From NCBI GenBank assembly GCA_002104945.1, contig MCFH01000009.1:1132501-1196500 (forward strand): DNA of 64,000 bases, read 5' to 3'. A program made the position numbers and the translations under genes. Under the pieces are notes generated by a model. The model was given only the letters and a program-made list of their open reading frames with translations, was not told where the DNA came from and searched no databases. This DNA is from Piromyces finnis. Lineage: Eukaryota > Neocallimastigomycota > Neocallimastigomycetes > Neocallimastigales > Neocallimastigaceae. This document shows, one piece after another, positions 26,103 through 38,055 of the stretch (the first letter of the stretch is position 1; each line of letters opens with the position of its first letter).

Positions 26103-29100
26103 TTTTAATATATTGAATTTTACTATATAAAAACTAACGTAATTTAATTTTTAGTAATTTATTAAATATCTAATTCTATTTGTTTACTGAAAAAAAAAAA
26201 AAGAAAAAATACTAATAGGTAATACTTAGAAAAAAACGTTTATTTTTATTATAATAATTATAACTTTAAATATAATTTGTTAAAAAAATTGTTTTTCCCT
26301 TATATTCTACTTTATAAAAAGTGCAAAGAAAAAAAAAAATGAAAAAAATTTATATATATATATTTTTCAATTCAAGGATTTAATCAAAGATAATAAATTA
26401 ATATATTATATATTAACTTCAAATATATTATCGTATTCAAATATATTTTTAAATTATATGTGAATAAATTAAAATATAATATAATATTTTATTTATATTG
26501 AAAATCACAATTTTATCAAATATTATTCATATATATTATATATGGAAAATATATAAATATTATATATATAATAATATATTGAGTTGTAATAATTGGTATC
26601 CCCTATTTATTAAAATATATTTATAATATGAAATCAATTTAATAGTTTCCAATTGGAATATATATTTATATATTTTCAATATATTATATTAATTATATTA
26701 TACAATACAACACTATTTCTTATTTTTATATTCCATAATATATAAATTTAAATGTAACAATATTAACAATACGAAATATTAATATATGATCAATAAAAAT
26801 TGGTATATTATATTTATAAATAAATAAATAATGCAATATAATAAATTACAATACTATACAAAAAATAATAGATTTAATATATAATATTTTATATGCTGGT
26901 AACATTAATAGCTATTTATACTTATATATATGGATATTATTCAATATTCATTATACCTAATTTGTTACTTGTAAATTAATATTACTTCTTTAATAATTTC
27001 TCTTGTAATACTTGTATTACAACCGTAATTATAATTATGTATGCAAAAAGTCATAGATGGCATGTTTTTTTTATTATTATGGTCAATATTTTCTTAAACC
27101 TGGATGTAATTATTCATATATAGTTTAATACTATAATTGTTATGCTTATAATATAAAACTATAAACCTAAAACTAAAACTCAATTATTATAAGCATAACA
27201 ATTATAGTATTAGAGTTTTAGTTAAAATGAAAAAGTAATTGATTTAATAAAGAATTATAATGGATCTTAAAGAATAATTAATGGCTAATGTCACGTTCTA
27301 GCATATTTATATTAAAAAAATATTTAAATATTAAGATTATTTTATATCCTTTTTTTTTCCAAAAAAAAAAAAAAAAAGGTAGTTAATAAAAACTGTTTTA
27401 ATAAAGCTATTTTTAAAAAATAAAATGTTAATAATAATAAAGGTTTATTTATTACTTTTTAAAAATATATATACAAATAAAATACTTGATTGAATAAATT
27501 AAATATATAAGTAATTATATTAATGATATTCAAAATATAGTTTAGTAAAAACGTTATAAAAACTTTTCATTTTAGTATCTGTCAAACGTCAAATAATAAT
27601 AAACAATTTTAATAAATTTTATTTTCCATATTAAAAAAAGTAAAATTAAATTATATTGATATTATTAAAATTGTAAGTAAAAGAATTTTAAACATTTAAA
27701 AGTCTTTTATCCACCTAGTTTAAAATAATAATAGTTACAATTAATTATATATACTATACTATAAACAAAGACCATTTTCCTAAAATTGTTATTAATTCCG
27801 ACTTTTAAATTTTTTAAATTCTATTATTAATATATAATTTTATAATATATTAAAATTAAATATTTATATGTTATGCTAATTAATGGTTTGAATTTTTTTA
27901 TAACATGGGATGTATATAAAAATTAAAGATCATGAATGTTTTTTTTTCTCAGTCGTCATATTTTAATCATTAAACAATAAAATGGTAATGAGTATCAATG
28001 AATAATATAATTAATTAGATGAAATAATGTATTTTCCATTAAAATTATTATTTATAACATTTTTTGTTTTTATAAATATATTAGTAATTTTAATCCATAC
28101 AAAACATTCAGTAGATAGGATTATTAATAACAGAAAAAAATTACTCTAACATTTTTAATTATTTTTATTTTTACTGAAAATATGTTTAAAAAACATTAAT
28201 AGTAATTTAAAAAAAAGAAAATATAAATATTTACTTTTTTATAAAAATAAATCATAATAGATTGTAATATTATTAACTTATTAATATAACAATTAAAAAA
28301 AAAAACAACTTTTGTATTAACAAAATAAAATTAAAGATTATTTTATTTCCTCTTTATCTAAAAACAATATGACTGTGTAATTATAAAATACACTATTGCA
28401 TTACATCTTATAAATAATTATTTATTATAAAAAAAACATTATTTTCCCTTTCAAAATATGATATATAAAAACTAAAAAAATGTACATGTTATATTAGACA
28501 TTAAAAGAAATATTTACTTAAAACCTTTTTATATTTTTATGTTTTACTTGATTTATAAAAAAAAAAAATAATTTTTTAATTTATTATTATATTACAAAGT
28601 TGTTTTTTTTTTTTTTTAATTTATTAAATGAATACTCCATCATATTTAAAACTATAACTATATATATATGCTTTTATTTGAATAATTTTCATAAAGTATT
28701 TTATATATATAAAGTTTAATTTTTTATAAGAATACAAATTTTATATTATTATTATATTATTTATAATATATTATTTACTAACAAAATATAATATATTGTA
28801 TATAATAATAAATAAATTTATTATATTTCAACATTCTTTTTAAATAAAATTAATATTTTTGATTTGCCCAATCATAATTGATATTATAAATCAATATTAT
28901 ATCCAATAAATTTTAATGTATTTTTGGTATTCTAACTTTTTTGGTCGGAATAATTAAAAAAGAAATTATTCTAAATTCCTTAAATTACATTTTATATTTT
29001 ATTTTAATGTAATAATATTACGTAAATACATTATGTACATATGTTTAATAAGTTATGAAGTCTAAATTCTTTAGTAAAAAAAGATTATTATCCCTACAAA

Positions 29101-29282
29101 AAAAAGGATGGATTAATAAATTATATTAACATAATTGTTAATGTTCATTCCTTATTTTATTATTTTAGTTAAAAGTAATATACAATAAATTAATTCTCAC
29201 TTATTTTGAATTTTTATTTTTTGCTCTATATTATTTCTATTTCTATCTGATTTATTTATTTATTTATTAATTGTTATTTTTT
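26103..29282. other. 3.2-kb gene-free AT-rich spacer
   Basis: No exon on either strand could be supported. The sequence is mostly A/T with TATA-type dinucleotide runs at 26350-26760, a long inverted repeat at 27126-27212 (listed separately) and a T8CCA16 segment near 27350. The ILV2 promoter is expected at the left end. Confidence 0.6.
27126..27212. repeat. 28-bp perfect inverted repeat
   Basis: Arms at 27126-27153 and 27185-27212 are exact reverse complements around a 31-nt spacer. The core of the left arm reads TATAATTGTTATGCTTATAA. A second pair overlaps it: AACTAAAACTC at 27171-27181 and its complement at 27213-27223. Such nested palindromes suggest a small mobile-element remnant or a hairpin, but no ends or target duplication could be defined. 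Confidence 0.75.
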
Positions 29283-31084
29283 TTAAATTGTGGATTCACT
29301 TGGTTCTTTTGGTTCTTTTGGTTCATCAGAAAATTTTAATGAATAGGCATGAATGGTTGATCTAACTTCTTCAGATCCTGGGTCTTTTATATTAAATTAA
29401 TAAATAGTTAGATTATTAATATATTATTATTTTAAAAGAATATTAATTTTTTTCATAATAAAATTGCTGCATTACCTTCTTCAAACATAACCTTCATTTT
29501 TGTATCAAACATCTTTTCAACTTTAAAATTAAATTGTTCTTGAGCAATATTAAAAAAGTTATAATCTTTTTCTGCTAACCATGGTCTATGACTAGTATAC
29601 ATTACTAATACAATACCATCAGGACTTAAACATTTTTCACAAGTTTGTAACATATGAATATGCTCAGAATGATTAAATAATAAATCAGCCATAATAATGA
29701 CATCAAATTTTTGATTATTGGTAATCTTCATAAGTTCGGTAGTATCAGCTCCCCATAAATATCCCTGATATTTATAAGCAATAATTATAAATATAAAATG
29801 ATATAATTAATAATATGGTATATATAATGATGTTAATGAAATTAAAACATACAACTGCGTTAAAAACTTTCTTTTCAACTAATTCTGGAATATTATTTAT
29901 AGCATTATTTTGAATGTTTTCAATTAATTCTTTATCAGGGTAATCTGTAGATACAGAAACTTCAGCACCATTGATTGCAGCAATAAAACTTGGTAATGAA
30001 GCAGCAGCACCCAATTCCAAAATTCTTATTATTATTAGTTAATTGTAATATTAATGTCTCCGGTCTTAATAATAATTAAAATTAATTATATAATATCTTT
30101 CATTTATAATAAAAAATAAGCCTTACCTCTTTCCTTTACAGATTTCTTTATGGGAATCAAGGTAATGAGTACAAACAACACCAGCATTCCATAAGCAATG
30201 AGCCCATAAACTTTTTTTATTAAATTAAAAATTAAAATATTACTTTATATGAGAAGAAAATATCACTTTAATCATAAAATTAATATTTATATTTAAGTAA
30301 TAAATACCTATGATGACCAATTAATTGAAAATTAATAGTTTTTATTGAACCTAATAATTTTTATATTATTTTGTTACTAATAATTCTTATAATTATAATA
30401 AAAATTCATTTAGCATAAAAATGTTCATATAAAAATTGAAATTTACCTTCTTGAATATTTTCTGGTTTTCTTTCAAAAACGTGTTTTGATGGTGGTGGTG
30501 GTTTTTGCCTGAAATCATCAGGTTCCTGTTTAATTTATTATAATAATAAAAATATTACTAATACGTTTATTATCATTATTATAATAAATAAATTAAGCAT
30601 ATATATGTTCATTATTTATTTATTTATTTATAATATTTCTAATATTATTTTTTTAAATGTATTTCATCCTTTATTAATAATATATATCTTTATAAAACAG
30701 AGATATAAATTTTTAGTTTAAATTGAATCCTACTTTAAATTTAATAAATTTTACATTTACAATTCTTATATCTATTCTACTTTCCAATTAAATTATTTCC
30801 TAAGTAAATTAAGTTGTATATATATAGTGAGATGTTAAAATACTAGTAAATTGTATATCTTGTATATCTTAAATAGTTATATATATATATATTTTGGTTT
30901 TTAATTTTATCTTTTACATTATTTGATATTTTCAAAATTCAATTTAAAATTTGAAATTTATTTATAATTTACAATTATTTTAATTTCTACTAAAAAATTG
31001 TTATTAATATCAATAAAGTTGAATTAACCATTATCATACAGTAAACATTGAAAATCCATTGTCAGAATCAGAATCAGAATCCAT
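29283..31084 (-). CDS. EFM7: EFM7-type protein N-terminal and lysine methyltransferase
   Basis: Seven exons on the minus strand (31084-31040, 30525-30447, 30350-30308, 30210-30127, 30024-29853, 29764-29476, 29383-29283) encode 270 residues. The N-terminus is acidic ([10 protein letters not shown]). Family features follow: [33 protein letters not shown]-binding motif [51 protein letters not shown], and the C-terminal [17 protein letters not shown] typical of the EFM7/Nnt1 group. Yeast Efm7 methylates the N-terminus and Lys-3 of elongation factor eEF1A. The older name Nnt1 implied a nicotinamide substrate. All junctions are in phase. Substrate is inferred from the family. Confidence 0.92.
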
Positions 31085-31883
31085 GTTGGTCTCTTCTATA
31101 TTATTTATGATAATACGTTCACAAAAATAATTTTTAATTTTTTAATTTAAAAAAAATTAAAGTTTCTCTCGGTTTTGATTGGGTTAAAGTTCGATTTTTA
31201 ATTATTATTTTCCACTACAAGAAAAATATTCAAATCAACATTTTGTTGCAAGCTTAGATATAAAATAATAAATAAATATATAATAAATATATCTTATAAA
31301 TTTTATATTAAAAGCTTTTCTTACATAAAATATGAAATTCTGAAAATAACTAATACAATCTTATAAAATAATTTATTAATTACATTTTTAGTAATTAGCT
31401 TTATGTCTTTGATTTAACATAATCTATATCTATATTAAAATAGTATTATAAATAATATTAGCTATTTTCCTAAATGAAAGAAGTTAGATATTAATGATTA
31501 TTAGTATTTAACTTTATTATCTTCTTGATTTTAAAAAAATGTTAAAAACAAATGATTATTTTATCTATTAATATTAATATAACCTATTTTATATATTAAA
31601 TAATTAATAAAGTTCATAATTAGAATATATTAATTTTTTAAATAATTTTGTGGATAAATGCATTATTATTTGTTTTTGTAAAACAATAATTTTATATTTT
31701 ATTATAAATTGTTTCAATGTTAAGAATGTTAAGCACTTTTTTTTTTCTAAACTTTTTTATATTTTTATGATATAATAATTCTAATTTTTAATTTGAAATT
31801 CTATAAATTTATTTATATGTATTAATATTGTGTAATAAATAAATAAATATATATATAAGAGATCCTTTGTTACTATATATAAA
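31085..31883. promoter_or_regulatory. Divergent spacer, EFM7 and HROB
   Basis: About 0.8 kb of AT-rich sequence separates the two start regions and must hold both promoters. No specific motif is recognised. The right boundary is uncertain because the first HROB exon is uncertain. Confidence 0.45.
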
Positions 31884-32859
31884 ATGTTTAGAGTATATAT
31901 ATTTTTTATTTTACAATTAATAAATAACTACTAATAATAAAATAATTTGAAGTTTTAAGTAAAACATATAATTTAAATATCAAATTAAAAATAAAATATT
32001 TAAATTTATTAATTAAGAGTATAACTTTTTTTCAACATTTAAGGGCATAACAAAAACTTTGAATAAATTTCAAAAAAAAAATGACGAAATAACCAATTCA
32101 ATAACTGATTTAGAAATTTCATCATATTCAAATAATGTAAATTTTTATAAAGTGAAAAGTGAATTATTTTTATATTAAATAATTAAATTATTAATTTTAT
32201 CCAAAATTTTATGACAAATAAATATAATGCAGCCATTAAATAATTATTAATTTTATTCATATTATATTATGATATATAGGAAAATGACCTTAATACACAA
32301 GTATTTAATTCTACTAATAGTATTGCTTCAAATAGTATCAGAAATAGTCAAATAGAGTATGGAAACATAAATAAAAATCAAAATATAATATCGTCGCAAA
32401 CAAAAATAAAACAAGAAATTCCTATTCAGAATTCACAAATATCTGAAAGTCAAAATAGTAACTATCGAAGAACTAGACAAAATCCTTTAAATAATAAACA
32501 CTCTTCTTCTTCATATAAACGTTCAAATACTCAAACCTCTAAATGTAACTACTTTTAATTCTTGTATTTATTTCTTTTTATTAAGATTACCTAATAATTA
32601 TAAAATAGTAAATTTAATGGTATTATAAATTACTTATTTATAAAGATAATAAACCATTTAAAATACCTTCTATTGTTGAAAAGAAACCAAATGATATTTC
32701 AAATTCACAAATTAATACAGTTAATAATCAATTAAATAAAAGATGCTATGGAAATAGAATATCAAATTCCCAATTTGGTTTCAGGAGTAGCAATATTTTT
32801 TATAATAACGAATTTAACAAAGGAAATGAGGATAATAAAATAAGTAATAATTTAAAAAA

Positions 32860-32903
<44 letters not shown>

Positions 32904-35407
32904 TCTTTTTTTATATATATAAAATTATTTATTTTGATGTATTATTTATTTTTTCATATAATGAAGATTTTAATAAAAATAGTTTTATAGGGACAAGTTC
33001 AATATCTTCAAGCAACAAAAATAGTTCAAATAGTAGTGATTCATATAAGAAATTAAAAATCCCTGGTCCTGCTGGAAGACTACCTGTATTAGTATATATT
33101 TTAATTTTAAAATAATAATTTGTATTATTGTGGAAATAAAATAGAACATTAAATACTGATTTACATTAATAAAATTAAATATATACCCTAGACTCCAGAT
33201 GAAAGAAAAATACTATTTTACTCTCATCATATTAATGATATCATGAAAAAAAGAAATAATAATTATAGTATTGCAACCCAATTTAAAAAAAATGCTCAAT
33301 ATAATAGTTTTAAAAGAGCAAAAGAAAGAGTGGATTTAGCATTAAATAAAAATGAAGTTTTTGAAAGTGGTTCTTGGGTTTTGATGCTTAGAACTCTTGA
33401 CCTTAGTCAAACCAAAACTAAAATCATTGATATTGTTAAGTTACGATTTCCAATAGAAAAAATCAAAAGTATTGTCGTATTAATCAAACGTATCAAAGCA
33501 GGTGATTTGGATGTTTCTTTAATAGTACAAGATCCAACAGGTTAATATCTTATTAAAAGAAAACAAAAAATAATTAAATATACTAAATATAAATAAAATC
33601 ATCATTATCATTATTTATTAGGTGATATGCCTGCTATAATGACAAAAGAAGCGTATGAAAAATATTTTGGCATCATGAATCAAGGAACAACATTATTATT
33701 AACAAATGTAAAATAAAATATATTATCTATAAATTAGATTAGATAGAATTTTAATATAATATCATCGTCTATACTTATATATATTTATAATTAGGTGTCT
33801 GTTTTTGTTTTATATAAAAAGGGATCTTACTTAAATATCGGAATAAAAAATATATCGAAAATTTATACACTAGATAATATTACTAAAGCACCAATCGTAA
33901 AGAGTTTTTATATATATTTAAAATAATCATTTAATTATTTTAAATTTCATTAAAATAAAATTAAATGTTAAATATTAAATTTAAAATTGTAATTTTATAG
34001 GTTATTGATATTGATAAAGTTAATTTATCATCAAAAGATATAGAGAAGGATATTGAGCTAGCACAGAATATATTCAAAGGAAAAAATGTAATTGATTTTT
34101 CAGATGATGATGAAGATAGTGATAATGAAAATCATTTTCACGACAATAGGAAAGGAAAAAAAATTGAAAATACAAATGAAAAAAATAATATTGATAAACA
34201 ATTAGACAGATCAACAACATCAAAAACTATTGTAAAAAATTCCTTTTATGAAGATTCAGAAAAATCATTATTAATAAGCAATAATAACGAAGAAATAAAA
34301 ATACAAAGTACTCAAGTTAAAGGTTAATAAATAAATAAAAATATTGGTATTATTATTATTAGTGGTAGTAATAGTATTTTTTATTTTTTATTTAAAAATA
34401 AAACCAGTATATTTAATTACCATATTAAACAATCTAAAGTATATTTCTATATTGAATTTAACATATTTTTACTTTCATATATTTAATAATTACTAAATGA
34501 AAAAGTAAATGAAAATCAAGAAAATGTAAATATACCTAAACAAGATAAAAAAGTTCTGGAAGACATACATATAAATAATAACAATGTAAATACTAATAAT
34601 ATAAAAATAGAAAACAATGGTAATGAGCTAAATGAAATAAAAAATGAAACGAAAAACAGTAACAGTAATAATAATGAAAATGATTTTAATGATATTTCTG
34701 ACGATAATACAAATTTGGATGAGTCTGATGATAGTGATAATATTGATGATTTAATGAATGATATTAATTTTGAAAGATCACAAGAACTATATAGTTCATT
34801 TATGAATATAAGTAATAGGAAAAGGTCAAATTCTGATTCAGAAAAGCAAGATCTTGATAAATCAAATGTCAAAAAATTAGCTGATTCCATTACAAACAGT
34901 CATACAATTGAAATTAACAAATTTCAATGCAAGAAAACTAGATTTGAGAATATTACTAAAGAAAATATATCGGCAAGTGAATCCCTTAATAATATTAATG
35001 ATAAAAATAGTGATAATATATATTCTTCTGGTTCAGCTTATTCCAGTATGTTTCAAAGAACTGAATCATTAGAAATTGAATTGTCAACATCTAATGATAA
35101 TAATATATTCAAAAAAAGTAATACTTCTTCAAGACCAACGCAAACCACAACTGACATGCATTCACAACAAAATACACATATCAATAATATGGATGATAAT
35201 GCTAATGATAATGAAATTATTCAATTAAATTCACCTATTCCAGAAAAACAAAAATCATTTAATTATAAGAATAATAATAAAATCAATGAAGATATAAATA
35301 ATTCGTTATTTTTATTAAAAAAAACACCAAAGGAGAAATCTGTTTCTGATGAAGATGAAGTTGATGAACTTGATTTATTAATGGATGATCTTGAAAGTAT
35401 TTATTAA
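31884..35407 (+). CDS. HROB: HROB (MCM8IP) homologue, MCM8-MCM9 loader
   Basis: Ten exons encode about 816 residues: possible start exon 31884-31892, then 32044-32136, 32280-32544, 32646-32843, 32967-33091, 33192-33540, 33622-33707, 33795-33896, 34001-34322, 34506-35407. Ser/Asn-rich N-terminal sequence leads to KIPGPAGRLPVL, matching the FPGPAG motif of HROB. The OB-fold domain follows: GSWVLMLRTLDL, KIKSIVVLIKRI, VSLIVQDPTGDMPAIMTKEA, GTTLLLTNVSVFVLYKKGSY, LNIGIKNISKIYTLD. The acidic tail ends in DELDLLMDDLES, like the C-terminal end of HROB. In animals HROB recruits and activates the MCM8-MCM9 helicase in homologous recombination. The OB region and its two flanking motifs make the call. 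The first exon (three codons, MFR) is a guess; the sequence is safe from 32044. Confidence 0.82.
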
Positions 35408-35659
35408 ATAAAGTACACTAAAAATACTCTTAAATAAAAAAATATTAAAAATCATAAATTATTGAATCTATTTATATTGAGTTTATCAAATTATTAATCT
35501 GATATTTCATTCCAATGATATATAAGTTTTTAATAATTTTTTAATTGTTTTATTATCATATATTTTTATATTTTATTATTTAATATATTTTAAGATATTT
35601 AATTTAAAATTAATATTCTTATTGTTGTTATTTCTATTTTAAATTATTTTTACTAATAC

Positions 35660-37246
35660 TTATTCTTTATCTTCTATTGTTTTGAAATCGTATTTATTTT
35701 TATTTATTTTTCCATGAGCAAACATTGATGTATTATTATTATTTTTCATAAAGGAAAAAATAATCCAGATATTTGCAGCAAAGAATAAAAGTTCAGTATA
35801 CCAAATGTTAACATAATTATTTTGTCCTTGATGTTCTAATTTAAATGCACTTGAAAGATAGATAGCCTAATCATTGTTATATATAGAGAGATTTTTAATT
35901 TCATTAAATTATGAATGTTCTAATGTACTCTTTATAAAATTATTATAATGTTTATTTTACCTGTGTTACAACCCAAGCAATAATCAATAAAGCAGCTTGA
36001 ATTGGTTTTTTCATTAATTTTGATTGTGGAATTATTATTGGTAAGAAACAAAGATACCACATAAAGTACTATTTATATAAATGAGTATCATGTTATTTAC
36101 TTATTCATTTATTTATTTTTTTCATAAATTACTATTCAATATTTCTATACAAAGAAAAAAATAAAATAAAATATATAATAACCTGTGATGTGCAAACTTT
36201 TTGATAAGCAATAAAAACGTATGTCTGTAAGAAGCAACAGAATATGAGATCCTTGTAATAATATAAACCAATAAGAAATATTAATAGCATTTGAGGAATA
36301 AAGGTTAAAAGACCTAAAATCTTTGAAAATAATGATTCCGTTACAGACATTGAAAGATACATTTGATAAAAATATATGGAAAAGTTATGTCTGTGGTCTT
36401 TTCTAATTAAATGATAGAAGTAAGTTTCATTTAGGAATTCCATTCCATAACTAATATATTATTATTTTAAAAATAATAAAATAATATATATAAATACATT
36501 ATATAAATTAATAAATATTTATTGAAAAATAATTATTTAAAGAATTATATTTGATTATAAAATTTTAATATAATTGTATTTAATATATACATTTTATACA
36601 TAATTCCTGTTAATAAAAAGAATGTTGCGGCACTTAATACGAAGAATTTTATTCTAGATGAATTTATTAATTTTGTTTTTACACCATGATAATTGCTATC
36701 TAATATATAAAGAATTGGGAGAGAATAGAGAATTGGATAAATTTTAAAATGAACAGAAAATCCATATAAAATTGAACCAAGAGTTAATCTTTTTGTAGCA
36801 AAGCAATAAAGAGTTGCCATAACAAGCATATCTAATATACTTTCTGCACTTCCTCTAGTTGAAATGGTTATAACAAAAGGATTAAGTAACCATAATGAAG
36901 TAAGAGTAACTAACATTACCTTACTTTTTACTCTGAACATTTTTAAAAATTCATATATAAAAAATCCAACAATCAAATCACAAATGATGAATAATATTTT
37001 TCCAAATTCTGGAATTATAGTAATATTTGGTACTAAAATCCATGCTAATAATGGTGTATAACGATACGTCGCTCTTTCATATGGTGATTGTTTTTGATGA
37101 ACAAAACGTGAAGCATCTGTAAATACTGAATAATCTATGTCTGTAAATTTCACTAACATATGTTTATCTTGCCATAAACCATAAATAAGGAATCCTATTC
37201 TTAATAGGGTACCTAAAATTAATAATACTTTAAGTGTCTTATCCAT
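35660..37246 (-). CDS. PIGM: GPI mannosyltransferase 1 (PIG-M/GPI14)
   Basis: Four exons on the minus strand (37246-36591, 36450-36183, 36068-35961, 35866-35660) encode a 412-residue polytopic membrane protein; human PIG-M has 423. It adds the first mannose to the GPI-anchor precursor, using dolichol-phosphate mannose on the ER lumenal side. The lumenal DxD motif appears as KFTDIDYSVFTDA, followed by YERATYRYTPLLAWIL, the family motif VHFKIYPILYSLP, and FLNETYFYHLIRKDHRHNFS. The C-terminal part has LLIIAWVVTQAIYLSSAFKLE and a last hydrophobic segment before a charged cytosolic tail. Membrane segments recur throughout. Junction phases are continuous. Confidence 0.95.
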
Positions 37247-38055
37247 GAATTTTATTTACTTTATTATAAAATTATGTTTTATTTAAAATTTTAATAATGG
37301 GATAATTGAAAATTTTTAAGATATATGTATTATTATTTTTCTTTTTCTTTTTTTTTTTTTTTTTTTTTTTTTTAATGTTATTATTGTTATTGTAGTGGTT
37401 TGCTTTAATTAGTATTTAATGTATTTATTATATATATTATTACTATAAGTAAATATACTTTATTATATAGAAAATATATTTTACATTAATTTATATTAAT
37501 TTTATTAATTTCTATTTCTTTAATAGATTTTTGTTATTTTTTTTTTTATTTATTTATTTATTATTTATTATTTATTACTATTATTTGTTGTTGTTGTTGT
37601 TGTTGTTGAAATTCGTTTTTTAATTCATTACTAGATTTAAATGTGCTAACAAAGTTTCAAAATTTTACTAATATTTAGTTTGAATTAAAATATTTATACC
37701 TAGAATTTCCATTAAAATTAATATGATTGATTTATACTAATATATAAAAAAATATTTATTTTATTTTATATATTTTATTGATTAAATTAATTAAAATTTA
37801 ATATAAATATTTCCAAAAAAAAAAAAAAAATAGAAAAATTATATAAAATAAAAACTTTGAAAGTTTACCTTTCATTCTTATTTTCCAACAATAAACATAT
37901 TGATATTATTAATTCTGTTATAATCTTAATATTATAAATTTAAATTGACTAAAGAATAATGTCATTTTAAATATAATTGTAAATTTTTGAAAATCTATTA
38001 TATAATGTTTTTTTAAGATAATTCTTTGTATAAATTAAGTAAAAATTAATATTTA
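37247..38055. promoter_or_regulatory. Divergent spacer, PIG-M and orphan gene
   Basis: About 0.8 kb, AT-rich, with a poly(T) run at 37351-37373 and a (TTG)n run near 37587-37608. Both flanking genes start outward from it. No named factor site was found. Confidence 0.45.

Noticed and set aside
26103-29282. tRNA or other RNA genes in the large gene-free interval
   Set aside because: No cloverleaf, no GTTCRANNC-type B box and no A box could be found by eye.
34516-34890. 124-codon minus-strand open frame
   Set aside because: Antisense to the acidic C-terminal exon of the HROB homologue, with the same composition bias.
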